Made by a program: the position numbers and the translations under genes. A stretch of 64,000 bases of DNA, from positions 1 to 64,000 of the forward strand of contig NZ_CACOFR010000006.1 in the NCBI RefSeq assembly GCF_902626525.1, read 5' to 3'. Source of the stretch: an uncultured Prochlorococcus sp. GTDB lineage: Bacteria; Cyanobacteriota; Cyanobacteriia; PCC-6307; Cyanobiaceae. Each line of letters starts with the position of its first letter. Positions within the stretch are counted from its first letter, which is position 1. Below the pieces are notes generated by a model, which made no database searches, was not told the DNA's origin, and saw nothing but the letters and a program-made list of their open reading frames with translations. Positions 1-10,515 of this stretch are shown here, piece after piece.

Positions 1-2
1 CA

Positions 3-233
3 ATAAGAAAAGCATTAAGACATGAAGCAACTCATGCGATACAAAAATGTAATGGTAATAAAACAATCGGCGATATAAAAAAATTAGAAAGTAAATTGCA
101 TCAAAGTATGAGAAAAGCGTTAAAGTTTTCTACAACAAATTTTTCAGGGAGTTATGCGAAAGAAGTAGAGGCTTATGTTCTTGAAAATAAACCCAAAAAG
201 GTAAAAAAGTTAATTGAGAAATACTGCTTATAA
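3..233 (+). CDS. HExxH metallopeptidase-like protein, 3' end only
   Basis: The window opens inside this gene; 76 C-terminal residues and the TAA stop are visible. The reading frame begins IRKALRHEATHAIQKC, and HEATH is an HExxH zinc-protease signature; the rest is Lys-rich without a recognisable domain. I infer a small zinc-dependent peptidase-like protein, but the catalytic third ligand cannot be identified and the 5' part is missing. It converges on dnaG with 16 bp between stops. Low sequence complexity means the protease call is tentative. Confidence 0.55.
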   Translation: MRKALRHEATHAIQKCNGNKTIGDIKKLESKLHQSMRKALKFSTTNFSGSYAKEVEAYVLENKPKKVKKLIEKYCL

Positions 234-249
234 ATTTACAGAAAAGATA

Positions 250-2283
250 TTAACTAGCAATGAAATTCCCACAGCGTTGTTTGTCTAGAAATTTAATATG
301 CTTTCTTTCTAAATAATATAATTCCTGAAATTTAATCGCATCTGCATTTAAATCCTTAAAAAGTTCGTCAATCTCTTTATGACTATTTGAGGAAATTGAA
401 GAGGGATTATCAATTAAGATAGATATACAATTTTCTAAAGTTTTTAATCTTTGAGATCCCCAAGATTCAATCAAGTGTCTACATCTTTTTAGAGAATTAT
501 ATTTCTCAAGAAGTGATAAAGTTCCAAGTAAATTATCTTTAGGATTACTCAGCAAAGTTAAAAACAACTCATTTGGATTAATAAAAATATTAATTTTATT
601 AGATAATTCAGGATTATTTAGAGTAAAATAGTCAGGAAGAAATGAAATTAAGTTAATAGCAGAAAAGTCTTTTTGAAGAATTTGACTATCTGATTTTTTT
701 AAATCATTTAAATAATTTAAACCTAAATTATTTTGTTCAATTTTCGAAATTGCTTCCCATAGAATTTGAATATATTTAGTATTAAAAATATTAATTTCTC
801 TTTTGCAAAATTCATCTCGAATAAATAGTCTAAGATCTGGACAGTACAAATAATAAAAAATTATTTCCGATTCATTTTTCTCACGCCGAGAAATTTCATT
901 TGGTTGTTCAAATTTTTTGGATCTGCCATGCCATCTAAATCCCTTAACTTGATTTCTTAAATCTTGTTCAAACTGTATTGCTAACCTAGCTTGTCCCTTA
1001 CTTAATTGTTCAGAAACTTTTTGTAAGTAATGGGTTCGAGTTGATGATTGAGGTAATTTACTCAACAATTTTACCAATGATGAAATAACACTCTGGAAAA
1101 TCTCAGACTTAGTTAAATCTTTATCTTTAAAAATTTGATCAATCTCCCAATCAATCCAAAAGGGTGAATTATCAATTAAATTAAAATAATCTTCAGGGCT
1201 ATGGCTATTCAAATATTCGTCAGGATCTTTAAAATCACTTAGTTGAAGTATCTTAAGATTAATTTGATCATAAAGAGATAAACTCTCGACTTCGTTTATT
1301 ACTCTTTTTGTGGCTTTTATCCCTGCATTATCAGAATCAAAGTTCAAAATTATATTTTTATTATCTGTACATCTACAAATTTGAGATATTTGATACTTAT
1401 TTAAAGCGGTCCCGAGAGAAGCAACAGAATTAGTAATACCTTTTGAATGAAGAGAAATAACATCAAAATAACCTTCAACAATAATAGCTTTATCTCTTTT
1501 TCTAATATTGCTAGAAGCTTTTTCAAATGCAAACAACATTTTCCCTTTTTCAAATACCTCTGATTCAGGAGAATTAAGATATTTAGGTTCCTGTCCATCA
1601 AGAGATCTTCCTCCAAAGGCAACTACTCTTCGCTGCATATCATATATTGGGACAATTAATCTATTTCTAAAGCGATCATAAATCTTGTCAGAATTATCTT
1701 TAGAAATTGCAAGACCGGAAGCAAGTATTAGATTAATAGGAAATTTTTCTACTTTGGTTAGATAAATAAATAAATCATTCCATGAATTTGGAGCAAAACC
1801 CAATTCAAAGTTTTCAATAATTTTATTATTCAATTTTCTATTGGATATTAAATATTTCATTGCTTCAAGGCCAAGTGAATTATTTAATTGAGACTTAAAC
1901 CAATTTTTAGTCACTAAAAGTATTTTATAGAGTTCTTCTTTTCTGGATAATTGTTTTTTATATGCTTCTACTTGGGGACCCTCAAGATTTTCAACATTAA
2001 TATTATTTTTTTTAGCAAGAGTTAGAACAACATCAGAAAAGTTTGCACGAGTAAATTCCATTAAAAATTTAATAGAGTTACCACCAGCACCGCAAGAAAA
2101 ACAATAGTAGAATTGCTTACTCGGTGATACTGTCATAGATGGCTTATTATCATCATGAAAAGGACAAATACCAACGAATTCCTTACCTTTTTTTTTAAGA
2201 ACAATATGTTCAGATATAACGTCAACAATATCCGCCTTTTCTTTAACCTCCTGAATAGTTCTTGGATGTATTGAATGAACCAT
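250..2283 (-). CDS. dnaG: DNA primase DnaG
   Basis: Synthesises RNA primers for the replisome in the cytoplasm. At 677 residues it has a full domain set: an N-terminal CHC2 zinc finger (C40, H43, C61, C64), the primase catalytic core, a TOPRIM domain with the VEGYFD glutamate motif and the FDSDNAG aspartate motif, and a C-terminal helicase-interacting region rich in Asn/Lys. The ATG start lies just upstream of the conserved IVDVISEHI segment. It is divergent from the exporter gene on its right with about 92 bp between starts, which must hold both promoters. Nothing is truncated. Confidence 0.97.
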   Translation of the reverse strand: MVHSIHPRTIQEVKEKADIVDVISEHIVLKKKGKEFVGICPFHDDNKPSMTVSPSKQFYYCFSCGAGGNSIKFLMEFTRANFSDVVLTLAKKNNINVENLEGPQVEAYKKQLSRKEELYKILLVTKNWFKSQLNNSLGLEAMKYLISNRKLNNKIIENFELGFAPNSWNDLFIYLTKVEKFPINLILASGLAISKDNSDKIYDRFRNRLIVPIYDMQRRVVAFGGRSLDGQEPKYLNSPESEVFEKGKMLFAFEKASSNIRKRDKAIIVEGYFDVISLHSKGITNSVASLGTALNKYQISQICRCTDNKNIILNFDSDNAGIKATKRVINEVESLSLYDQINLKILQLSDFKDPDEYLNSHSPEDYFNLIDNSPFWIDWEIDQIFKDKDLTKSEIFQSVISSLVKLLSKLPQSSTRTHYLQKVSEQLSKGQARLAIQFEQDLRNQVKGFRWHGRSKKFEQPNEISRREKNESEIIFYYLYCPDLRLFIRDEFCKREINIFNTKYIQILWEAISKIEQNNLGLNYLNDLKKSDSQILQKDFSAINLISFLPDYFTLNNPELSNKINIFINPNELFLTLLSNPKDNLLGTLSLLEKYNSLKRCRHLIESWGSQRLKTLENCISILIDNPSSISSNSHKEIDELFKDLNADAIKFQELYYLERKHIKFLDKQRCGNFIAS

Positions 2284-2375
2284 CGATATTAAAAAAAAAA
2301 TAAATAATAATTTATTTGTTATAGTTCAAATTCAAACAAGAATCTACTAAATTTCACAATAAAACTATTTATTAA

Positions 2376-3266
2376 ATGCTAAATATCGAGGAATTAGAAA
2401 AAAAAATAAATAAATTGAATAAGTTTAATTTGGTATTTGCCTCATTCTTCTTTAGTTTGATGACTTTGTGCGTAAAAAATATTGATAAAAGGATACCTAT
2501 TTATGAATTAGTTCTATTCAGATCATTAATAAGTTTAATAATCACATTATTCATAATTAATCTGAAAAATATAAATCCTTGGGGAAAAAATAGACCGTTA
2601 CTTATCTTAAGAGGTATTTTGGGAACTTTAGCTTTAGTTTGTATTTTTTACGCTATTAGATATATGCCTCTTAGTATATCTACTGTAATTCAGTACACAT
2701 ATCCAATTTTTATATCTATATTTGCTGGTATATTTATAAACGAAAAAATAACACGGAACATAGTTTTTGCATTAATTATTGGTTGGATTGGAATATTAGT
2801 AATATTAAATCCAACTCAATTATCAAATATAAACGTTGAAATTGAAAATGTTTTTATTTTAGTAGCATTTCTTGGAGCAATCTGCACTTCATTGGCTTAC
2901 GTTACAGTAAAGAAGCTTTCATTTACTGAAGATGTTTATGTGATTATTGAATATTTTCCACTTGTTTCTTTAATAACTTTATTGCCAATAGTATTAATCA
3001 ATTGGGTTACCCCAAATTGGAATGAATTAGTTTGGATAATTGGCATAGGCTTCTTTACTCAATTAGGCCAGACCTTCTTAACTATAGGTTTAAAAAATTT
3101 TCCTGCTTCTGAAGCTTCAACAATTAACTATTTACAAGTTTTATTCGGATCAATTTGGGGGGTTTTATTTTTTAGGGAGATAATAAACATAAAATTTTTA
3201 TTAGGAGCCTCACTTGTTTTATTAGGAACTATTATATCTACTTCCAAAATAACTAAAAAGACATAG
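2376..3266 (+). CDS. DMT-superfamily (EamA) transporter
   Basis: Inner-membrane carrier of the drug/metabolite transporter family, 296 residues, with about ten hydrophobic helices in two EamA repeats (roughly residues 17-145 and 155-290). Typical repeat signatures are visible: FRSLISLIITLF and RGILGTLALVCIFYAI in the first half, and LGAICTSLAYVTVKKLS followed by LQVLFGSIWGVLFFREI in the second. The substrate cannot be read from sequence; relatives export amino acids, nucleosides or other metabolites. It is followed 25 bp later by a secreted-protein gene with a GTG start. Confidence 0.85.
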   Translation: MLNIEELEKKINKLNKFNLVFASFFFSLMTLCVKNIDKRIPIYELVLFRSLISLIITLFIINLKNINPWGKNRPLLILRGILGTLALVCIFYAIRYMPLSISTVIQYTYPIFISIFAGIFINEKITRNIVFALIIGWIGILVILNPTQLSNINVEIENVFILVAFLGAICTSLAYVTVKKLSFTEDVYVIIEYFPLVSLITLLPIVLINWVTPNWNELVWIIGIGFFTQLGQTFLTIGLKNFPASEASTINYLQVLFGSIWGVLFFREIINIKFLLGASLVLLGTIISTSKITKKT

Positions 3267-3291
3267 AATATTAATAGAGTAAAAAAAAACG

Positions 3292-3648
3292 GTGAAATTA
3301 TTCTATTTATCATTATTATTTTGTTTTTTTCCTATTGTTCAAGTTAATGCAACAACTCCAAAGTCAGTAACTTGCACAAGAACAGAATATAGAGAAGAAT
3401 ATATTCCTGGAACGAGATCAAACCCTGGTTACATAAAAAGTTATGAAGTGGATGTTGAAATACCTTGTGGAGGTCAAAGTCAAGCTGAAAAAATAGATGA
3501 TAATGACTGTAGTGAAGGTTCTGTTATTGGAGGTATTCTTGGTGCTGGGATAGCACTATCATCTTCTAGAGGAAAAGACAGATTTTGGGCAGTCCCTGCT
3601 GGCGGGACTGCGGGAGCGCTAATTGGATGTCAGGTGGATGGTGGTTAA
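3292..3648 (+). CDS. Secreted glycine-zipper protein, function unknown
   Basis: A 118-residue protein beginning at a GTG codon. It has an N-terminal signal peptide (hydrophobic residues 2-19, probable cleavage after VNA), so it should act in the periplasm or thylakoid lumen. The mature part contains four cysteines and a C-terminal glycine-rich segment, GSVIGGILGAGIALSS then AGGTAGALIG, resembling glycine-zipper repeats that pack into membranes. I do not recognise a named family. The stop codon abuts the TTG start of ruvA directly, so the two are probably co-transcribed. Confidence 0.7.
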   Translation: MKLFYLSLLFCFFPIVQVNATTPKSVTCTRTEYREEYIPGTRSNPGYIKSYEVDVEIPCGGQSQAEKIDDNDCSEGSVIGGILGAGIALSSSRGKDRFWAVPAGGTAGALIGCQVDGG

Positions 3649-4326
3649 TTGATTAGTTGGATAAATGGAGAATTGGAAGAAATATGGCAAACCAATCAAA
3701 AATTTTTTGTATTAATAAATTGTCAGGGTTTAGGGTATGAAATTCAAGTACTAGATTCTCTTTTTCTAAAATTAAAAACAAATCAGATTTCTAATAAAAA
3801 AATCACTCTTTGGATAAAACATATTAAGAATGAAGATTCAGATTTATTATTTGGCTTTACATCAAAGGAACAAAAGAATTTTTTTATTGAAATTTTAAGT
3901 ATTAGAGGTGTTGGAGCTCAAATTGGTATGGGAATATTAAATAAATTATCAATAAGTGAAGTTATCAATGCAATAAAAACACAAAACAAACAATTGATTT
4001 GTTCAATACCTGGTATAGGCCAAAAAATGAGTGATAGGTTGATTTTAGAATTAAAAAGTAAATTTAAAAATGAGATACAAACTTCTGAAGAAAAAGGCAA
4101 AGATCAATTTAAGATTAAGGATCCTGAAATCAATAAAATATTGGATGATATTCAATTAACCCTTCAATCATTAAATTATAAAAATAGAGAAATAAAGAAT
4201 ATTTTGCCAATTATTATTAAAGAAATTGATCTCCTTAAAAAAAATGAACATAATTTATCATTTGAAAATTTATTGAAATTAGCTATGAATTATCTAGATA
4301 AGGATAGTAGTAATATATCTAGTTGA
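3649..4326 (+). CDS. ruvA: Holliday junction DNA helicase subunit RuvA
   Basis: Binds four-way junctions as a tetramer and loads RuvB during recombinational repair. The OB-fold N-terminus (MISWINGELEEI) fits the family start, although the codon is TTG. Two helix-hairpin-helix motifs follow, IRGVGAQIGMGIL (about 85-97) and IPGIGQKMSDRL (about 120-131), and the C-terminal RuvB-binding domain contains the usual IQLTLQSLNYKNREI segment. At 225 residues it is slightly longer than the E. coli protein. No ruvB or ruvC is nearby; ruvX at 42.6 kb is a different enzyme. Confidence 0.93.
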   Translation: MISWINGELEEIWQTNQKFFVLINCQGLGYEIQVLDSLFLKLKTNQISNKKITLWIKHIKNEDSDLLFGFTSKEQKNFFIEILSIRGVGAQIGMGILNKLSISEVINAIKTQNKQLICSIPGIGQKMSDRLILELKSKFKNEIQTSEEKGKDQFKIKDPEINKILDDIQLTLQSLNYKNREIKNILPIIIKEIDLLKKNEHNLSFENLLKLAMNYLDKDSSNISS

Positions 4327-4359
4327 CATAGTATTATAAACTAAAGAAAAATTAATTTT

Positions 4360-4629
4360 ATGTCATTAGATACAGCAGAAAAACAGAAGCTTATTGAAAG
4401 TCATCAAGTACATTCAACTGATACAGGATCAGTGGAAGTACAGGTGGCAATGCTTTCTAAAAGAATTTCGAAATTAAGTGATCACCTCCAAGGCAATATT
4501 CATGATTTCGCATCAAGGCAAGGTTTATTAAAAATGATTGGTAAAAGGAAAAGATTACTATCTTACATAAAAGACAAAAACGTTCAGAAATATCAAGACT
4601 TAGTAAAAAAAATTGGAATCAGAGGATGA
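4360..4629 (+). CDS. rpsO: 30S ribosomal protein S15
   Basis: An 89-residue small-subunit protein that binds 16S rRNA in the central domain and helps form bridge B4. The sequence shows the family core: [31 protein letters not shown] and the basic tail [14 protein letters not shown]. Length is exactly typical. It sits 33 bp after ruvA and 9 bp before the PAM68-like gene, suggesting one transcript. Confidence 0.98.
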   Translation: MSLDTAEKQKLIESHQVHSTDTGSVEVQVAMLSKRISKLSDHLQGNIHDFASRQGLLKMIGKRKRLLSYIKDKNVQKYQDLVKKIGIRG

Positions 4630-4638
4630 TGTCCATTA

Positions 4639-5088
4639 ATGAAAAAAAAACAATCAAAAAAAAAGTCACAAAATAAAAAGAGAAAAAATTATCCTGAGAA
4701 AACTGCTTTCTCTAATCTAGAAAAAACATCAAATCAAATATCTGTACCAAAAGGATCCTCAAGCGGGATACCTAAATATGTAGCCGATAGAATGGCAAGA
4801 AGAATTTTTTTTACAGCAGGAATACCGACAATATTGGGGATGTCAGTTTTTGTTGTTAGCTACATTATTGTTACAAGAAATATTGCAGAAATACCACCTT
4901 CCTCAACAATTGCAATTTCAGCTTTGTTTTTCTTGTTAGGTCTTGCAGGATTAAGCTTTGGAATATTATCAGCAAGTTGGGACAAGGAGCCAGGGTCTTT
5001 TTTCGGTATTGAAAATATTCCAATGAACATACAAAGAGCAAAAGCAGCCTTTAAACCTGCAAGTCAAAATTTTGAGGAAAATAGTTAA
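4639..5088 (+). CDS. PAM68-like photosystem II assembly protein (DUF3464)
   Basis: A 149-residue protein with a very basic, disordered N-terminus (residues 1-50), the conserved IPKYVADRMARRI segment, and two membrane helices (about 56-78 and 88-112). This is the arrangement of the cyanobacterial/plant PAM68 family, thylakoid proteins that help assemble early photosystem II intermediates. Assignment rests on remembered family features rather than an alignment. Its stop is one base from the stop of convergent dnaE, leaving no room for an ordinary terminator. Confidence 0.78.
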   Translation: MKKKQSKKKSQNKKRKNYPEKTAFSNLEKTSNQISVPKGSSSGIPKYVADRMARRIFFTAGIPTILGMSVFVVSYIIVTRNIAEIPPSSTIAISALFFLLGLAGLSFGILSASWDKEPGSFFGIENIPMNIQRAKAAFKPASQNFEENS

Positions 5089-5089
5089 T

Positions 5090-8000
5090 CTAAGAAACTA
5101 ATGATTTCAAATTAACTTTGAATGATTTATCTTCTAATGATTTACATGCTCCTTGTATATCACTAATACAAAATTGTTCCCCAAATTTAACGTAGGTAAC
5201 ATTATTTTTATTTCTTACTGCGGCTAAAACTGGAATCTTGATTCCACATTTATCTTTATCTGGTTTAAACTTAATTAAACAGTTTCTTAAAGTATTTTGT
5301 ACTCTTACGTCTGATGCTTGTGAACTTTCAAGATTAATAATAAGTAATTTAAGGTTATCTATTTCTCTACAATCATCAATTATTAATTGGGTCCTATCAC
5401 TTTTTTTATCTATTGTTCCCCATATCAATAATCTAGTATCAGTCAAAAGAAATTCTGATAATCTGACATAGGTTTTAGGAAAAACTATTGCTTCGCAAGT
5501 GCCAGAAAGGTCTTCAAGTTGAACTATAGCCATTCTATCTCCTTTTCTTGTTGTGATCTGCTTTAATTCAGGGATCATACCAACTAATGACACTTTGGTT
5601 CTATCTTTTGATTCATCTAACAGCGAAATACTAATTGGAGAAACAAGTTTTGCAGGTTTGGTTAAATGTTTTAGAGGATGATCAGATAAATAAAATCCTA
5701 AAAGCTGCTTCTCTAACCTTAACTTCTCAATAAGTGAATAATCATCAACTTTAGCTAATTGTGAATCTGTAAAAGTAACATTAGAAAATTCTTCTTGAGA
5801 ATCAAATAGATTTCCTTGGCCGGATAATCTATCACGATTTCTTGAAGAGGCCCATTCAATGACGTGTTCAAGATCAGATAATAACTGAGCTCTATTATTA
5901 TTATTTGAAAACTCATCAAGTGCTCCACAATGAATTAGAGATTCAAGACTTCTTTTATTAAGAACATTAGAAGGCAAACGATCGCACAAATCTGTAAGTG
6001 ACTTAAAGATTCCAAAACTATTACGATTTTCAATTATATTTCTTATGGCAGAATCGCCTAAGTTTTTTATTGCAGAAAGACCGAATAAAATCTGATTATT
6101 CTTAATGGTGAAATCAACCCCAGAGAAATTAATGCTTGGTGAAATAACTTCTATTCCCATGGAATAACAATTAGAAATATATCTTTGCATCTTATCGCTA
6201 GAACTGGAATTTACACTTAAAAGGGCTGCCATATATGCAACAGGAAAATGGGCTTTTAAAAATGCGGTTTGATATGTCACGGCGCCATAAGCAGTTGAGT
6301 GGCTTTTGTTAAAACAATATTCTGCGAACAAAACCATTTGATCAAAAAGATCGTTTGCTAATTTTTCATTAACACCTTTCTTCATAGAACCCTCGACAAA
6401 AATACTCCTATGTTTTACCATCTCTGATACTTTCTTTTTTCCCATCGCTCTTCGAAGTAAATCAGCATCACCAAGAGAATAACCAGCTAAGTCTTGAGCA
6501 ATTTTCATAATTTGTTCTTGGTAAACCATAATTCCATAGGTTTCGGTAAGAATTGATTTGATGAAAGGATGAGGAAAATCTACCTTTTCATTACCATTTT
6601 TTCGATTTATAAATTTAGGTATAAGACCAGCATCAAGAGGTCCAGGTCGATAAAGGGCAAGTATAGATGAAATATCCTCAAGAGAATTAGGTTTAAATTC
6701 CTTTACGACCTGTTTCATACCAGAAGATTCAAGTTGAAAAATGCCTTCAAGATCTCCTCTTCCAATAAGATCAAACGTTTTACAATCATTTTGTGGTAAT
6801 TCATCAATATTTATAATCTTTCCTGTGGATTCATTAATCAGAGAAACTGTCTTTTCAATCATTGTAAGATTCTTCAGACCTAAGAAATCCATTTTCAATA
6901 ATCCGAGTGATTCAATATCATCCATGGAATATTGGGTTATTATTTGTCCTTCATTATTCCTTTGAAGGGGTACAAGTTCATCTAGAGGATCTGAGGCAAT
7001 AACAACTCCTGCAGCATGAACACCATATGTTTTATTAGTTCCTTCAATTCTTAAAGCTAAATCAATCCATTTTTTTACCTTATTGTCATTAATATATTTT
7101 TCTCTAAATTCTTGGCTTGGTGAATTCTTATCAATCATTTCATTAAGTTTATAAGGTTTCCCTCTTACAACTGGTATTAACTTAGCCAATTTATCGGCTT
7201 CTCCATAAGGAATATCTAGAACCCTTGCAATATCTTTTAAAACGGCCTTAGAGGTCATTTTATTGAAAGTAATTATTTGTGCAACTTTATCCTCTCCATA
7301 TCGATTAGTAACATAATCAATCACTTCATTTCTCCTATCAATACAAAAGTCGGTATCAATATCTGGCATAGACTTCCTTGCAGGATTTAAAAATCGCTCA
7401 AACAATAATCCATGCTCAACAGGATCTATATTTGTAATTTGAAGAGCATAGGCCACTAGTGAGCCTGCAGCAGAACCTCTACCTGGACCTACTGGAATAG
7501 AGTTATCCCTAGCAAATTTGATATAGTCCCAAACAACTAAAAAATAATCGGGAAAACCCATATCTTTTATAATTTTTAATTCCGAAGATAGTCTTTTTTT
7601 ATAACTCTCATCAACTTCTGCAAGATTACTTTTTTTAAGTCTTTTTAAAAGACCTTCGTTAGATAATTGTGTTAGTAGAGAAAATGAGTCTTTTTCCTCA
7701 TTAAGAGAGAATTTTGGCATTCTATATTTACCAAACAAATCAAATACTTCAATTTTGTCTGCAATTTCTACGGTATTGTTCACTGCCTGTTTAATTGATT
7801 CATCATCAATATGATCTTTAAAAAGTTCAAGCATTTCATTTTCACTTTTAATATATTCTGTACCGGTATATCTCAACCGTTTTTCATCGCTTATTAGTTT
7901 CCCTGTTAATACGCAAAGTAAAGCATCATGTGCCTCAACATCCATATTGGATATGTAGTGAGCATCGTTTGTCGCAATAACTTTTATTTTATGCTTCTTC

Positions 8001-8587
8001 CCAATTTTTAATAATTCGACATTAACAATTCTATCTTCAATAGAGCCGTGATCTTGGATTTCTAGATAAAAATCATCTCCAAATAATTTTTTATACCAAA
8101 GAGCTACGTCCTCTGCCACATCTAATCTTCCTTTCAAAATGGCTTGAGGGATCTCACCACCAAGGCAAGCAGTAGAAACTATTAAACCATCTTTATATTT
8201 ATTTAAAAGAAATTTATCAATACATGGTCTAGAGAAAATACCTCGACCTCTCATACCATTTAAGTGACTAAGTGTTGTTAACTTAACAAGATTTTTATAG
8301 CCAGTATGATTTTTTGCTAACACAACCAAATGATATCTTTTTTCTTTTTTAGGTTGAGGATCATCAATAGAACCATTTATTACATACATTTCATTACCAA
8401 TAATTGGTTTTATACCTTTCTCTTTACAACTTTTGACTAAATCAAGAACTCCATACATAACTCCATGATCTGTCAGAGCAATAGAATCCATTCCAAGATC
8501 ACAAGCTCTATCAACAATTTTAGAAATCTGACTGGCTCCATCAAGAAGACTGTAGTCACTATGATTATGAAGCGGAACGAAACCCAT
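5090..8587 (-). CDS. dnaE: DNA polymerase III alpha subunit
   Basis: Replicative polymerase, 1165 residues and uninterrupted. It starts with a PHP domain (HNHSDYSLLDGAS at the N-terminus), followed by the C-family palm with PGRGSAAGSLV and the catalytic aspartates in PDIDTDFCIDRR, the helix-hairpin-helix region around LGDSAIRNI, and a C-terminal OB fold (KVSLVGMIPELKQI). Many cyanobacteria encode DnaE as two halves joined by a split intein; here the gene is continuous with no intein. It lies downstream of gatA on the same strand with an 84-bp gap. Confidence 0.98.
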   Translation of the reverse strand: MGFVPLHNHSDYSLLDGASQISKIVDRACDLGMDSIALTDHGVMYGVLDLVKSCKEKGIKPIIGNEMYVINGSIDDPQPKKEKRYHLVVLAKNHTGYKNLVKLTTLSHLNGMRGRGIFSRPCIDKFLLNKYKDGLIVSTACLGGEIPQAILKGRLDVAEDVALWYKKLFGDDFYLEIQDHGSIEDRIVNVELLKIGKKHKIKVIATNDAHYISNMDVEAHDALLCVLTGKLISDEKRLRYTGTEYIKSENEMLELFKDHIDDESIKQAVNNTVEIADKIEVFDLFGKYRMPKFSLNEEKDSFSLLTQLSNEGLLKRLKKSNLAEVDESYKKRLSSELKIIKDMGFPDYFLVVWDYIKFARDNSIPVGPGRGSAAGSLVAYALQITNIDPVEHGLLFERFLNPARKSMPDIDTDFCIDRRNEVIDYVTNRYGEDKVAQIITFNKMTSKAVLKDIARVLDIPYGEADKLAKLIPVVRGKPYKLNEMIDKNSPSQEFREKYINDNKVKKWIDLALRIEGTNKTYGVHAAGVVIASDPLDELVPLQRNNEGQIITQYSMDDIESLGLLKMDFLGLKNLTMIEKTVSLINESTGKIINIDELPQNDCKTFDLIGRGDLEGIFQLESSGMKQVVKEFKPNSLEDISSILALYRPGPLDAGLIPKFINRKNGNEKVDFPHPFIKSILTETYGIMVYQEQIMKIAQDLAGYSLGDADLLRRAMGKKKVSEMVKHRSIFVEGSMKKGVNEKLANDLFDQMVLFAEYCFNKSHSTAYGAVTYQTAFLKAHFPVAYMAALLSVNSSSSDKMQRYISNCYSMGIEVISPSINFSGVDFTIKNNQILFGLSAIKNLGDSAIRNIIENRNSFGIFKSLTDLCDRLPSNVLNKRSLESLIHCGALDEFSNNNNRAQLLSDLEHVIEWASSRNRDRLSGQGNLFDSQEEFSNVTFTDSQLAKVDDYSLIEKLRLEKQLLGFYLSDHPLKHLTKPAKLVSPISISLLDESKDRTKVSLVGMIPELKQITTRKGDRMAIVQLEDLSGTCEAIVFPKTYVRLSEFLLTDTRLLIWGTIDKKSDRTQLIIDDCREIDNLKLLIINLESSQASDVRVQNTLRNCLIKFKPDKDKCGIKIPVLAAVRNKNNVTYVKFGEQFCISDIQGACKSLEDKSFKVNLKSLVS

Positions 8588-8671
8588 ACTGAATCAAATT
8601 ATATATATAAGATAGAGAAAATTTATAAAAGATCTATACTTTGTGATCACAAATTAATTATTACTACAAAT

Positions 8672-10120
8672 TTAAAATATAGGTCTTTTCTTAATTACCT
8701 GAGCATCAATTTCAAAAATATTTGCTGCATTCAATATTTTATGCTCTTCTAAAACATTGCCTATTAGTTGAAGTCCGATAGGTAATCCTTTACTATCAAA
8801 CCCACAAGGAATACTGATAGCAGGGAGACCTGCTAGATTAGCTGGAACAGTTAGGAGATCAGACAAATACATAGAAAGTGGATCATTGGCAAAATCGCCT
8901 TTTAAAAAAGCAGTAGTTGGACAAGTCGGAGTTAACAAAATATCTACTTTCTTAAACGCGTTATCAAAATCATTTCTTATTAATGTTCTAACTTTTTGTG
9001 CTTTTTTGTAATACGCATCACTGTATCCAGCTGATAAAGCATAAGTTCCTATCAAAATTCTTCTTTGAACTTCATCTCCAAATCCCTCAGCTCTACTCTT
9101 TGATGTCATATCTAAAAGATTAGAACATTCATCAGTTCGGTAACCATATTTAACTCCATCGTATCTAGCTAAATTTGCAGATGCTTCAGATGGGGCAATT
9201 ACATAATATGTAGCAATACCGTCATTAAACCTAGGGCATTCAACATCAATGATCTTAGCTCCTAAAGTTTTGAATCTTTCAACTGCATAAAGAACAGATT
9301 CTTTAACTTCTGAATTAAGACCAGGATGTTCAAAGCATTCTTTAATCAATCCAATTTTTAAATTCTTTATAGATTTATTTAAATCATTTAAATAATTTGG
9401 AACTGGCTTATCAAGACAAGTTGAATCAAAAGGATCTTTACCAGATATTGAATAAAGGATTTCAGCAGCGTCTGAGACAGTATTTGTAATTGGACCAATT
9501 TGATCAAGAGAGCTAGCAAATGCTACTAATCCCCATCTACTTACTCTTCCATATGTTGGCTTAAGGCCAACAACTCCGCAAAAAGAAGCTGGTTGTCGTA
9601 TAGATCCTCCTGTATCAGAACCTATAGCAGCAAGACAAAATCCAGCAGCAACAGATGCTGCGCTACCTCCTGAACTTCCTCCAGGGACTCTTTTAATATC
9701 CCAAGGATTTGAAGTTGTACCAAATATGGAGGTTTCTGTTGAACTACCCATCGCAAATTCATCCAAATTTGTTTTACCTAGACATATAGCTCCTGAAGAC
9801 CATAATTTACTAGAAGCTGTAGATTCATAAGGTGCAACAAAATTTTTAAGCATTTTACTTGCACAAGTTGTAAAAACTCCCTTTGTGCAAATATTATCCT
9901 TTATTGCTATTGGTATTCCTGCGAGGGGAGGAAGAATTTCTTCATTTTGAATTAGATTATCAATATGTTCAGCTTGGAGTATCGCATTATCTTTTGTGGT
10001 ACATATATAAGAATTAATTACAGAATCTTTAGATTCGATCTTTAAAAAAATATCATTTATTAATTCCTTGACAGAAACATTTTTATTTTTAATTTCATTT
10101 CTTAAAGAACTAAAATTCAT
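8672..10120 (-). CDS. gatA: Glutamyl-tRNA(Gln) amidotransferase subunit A
   Basis: Glutaminase subunit of GatCAB, which converts misacylated Glu-tRNA(Gln) (and Asp-tRNA(Asn)) to the amide form; cyanobacteria generally lack GlnRS and depend on it. The 482-residue protein carries the amidase signature: catalytic Lys in [12 protein letters not shown], the glycine/serine loop [14 protein letters not shown], and the second serine in [16 protein letters not shown], giving the Ser-cisSer-Lys triad. gatB and gatC are not in this window. It lies 31 bp downstream of the DUF1816 gene on the same strand. Confidence 0.97.
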   Translation of the reverse strand: MNFSSLRNEIKNKNVSVKELINDIFLKIESKDSVINSYICTTKDNAILQAEHIDNLIQNEEILPPLAGIPIAIKDNICTKGVFTTCASKMLKNFVAPYESTASSKLWSSGAICLGKTNLDEFAMGSSTETSIFGTTSNPWDIKRVPGGSSGGSAASVAAGFCLAAIGSDTGGSIRQPASFCGVVGLKPTYGRVSRWGLVAFASSLDQIGPITNTVSDAAEILYSISGKDPFDSTCLDKPVPNYLNDLNKSIKNLKIGLIKECFEHPGLNSEVKESVLYAVERFKTLGAKIIDVECPRFNDGIATYYVIAPSEASANLARYDGVKYGYRTDECSNLLDMTSKSRAEGFGDEVQRRILIGTYALSAGYSDAYYKKAQKVRTLIRNDFDNAFKKVDILLTPTCPTTAFLKGDFANDPLSMYLSDLLTVPANLAGLPAISIPCGFDSKGLPIGLQLIGNVLEEHKILNAANIFEIDAQVIKKRPIF

Positions 10121-10151
10121 CTTTTGAGTTAATTTGTAGTACTAAAGCCTA

Positions 10152-10367
10152 TCAAAAAGTTAGTGGTTCTTCTTTTTTGCAACGAACTAAACTATGTTTA
10201 ATATTAATCGCACCTTCAGAAGAAAGATCATTAATAAAAGAAGACATGTTTTTTTTCAAACTACGTCTTGTAATAAATGGACCATACCAGTAGATGGTAT
10301 TAGGTTTTTCTGTCTCAATTTTAGCCCACCAAGCTAATCCGAGTTTGTTTCCAAAATTTCTGATCAA
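10152..10367 (-). CDS. DUF1816 domain protein
   Basis: A 71-residue cyanobacterial protein with the family core LGLAWWAKIETEKPNTIYWYGPF and the following FITRRSLKKNMSSFINDL helix. DUF1816 resembles a domain found near phycobilisome linker or CpcD-like proteins, but no activity is established. The start is uncertain: TTG at this position fits the family length, while the frame stays open upstream for about 14 codons and contains an ATT but no ATG or GTG. It lies between rlmB and gatA, in the same direction. Confidence 0.75.
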   Translation of the reverse strand: MIRNFGNKLGLAWWAKIETEKPNTIYWYGPFITRRSLKKNMSSFINDLSSEGAINIKHSLVRCKKEEPLTF

Positions 10368-10515
10368 TTTTATTGGTCTTACTAGACCATCAATTCTTGT
10401 TAAATTCTATACAACTTTGTAGTAAAAATTCAATTAATTTTGATTAATTATATAAATGTATTGAAACAACAATATTCTAGAGAACATTAAATACATTGTT
10501 CAATTACAAATAAAC

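Noticed and set aside
5090-8587. Split intein in dnaE
   Set aside because: The polymerase reads through continuously with all motifs; no intein splice-junction residues are seen.
10374-10389. Hairpin TGGTCT/AGACCA upstream of the DUF1816 gene
   Set aside because: The DUF1816 frame remains open through it, so it may be coding; no evidence for a regulatory role.
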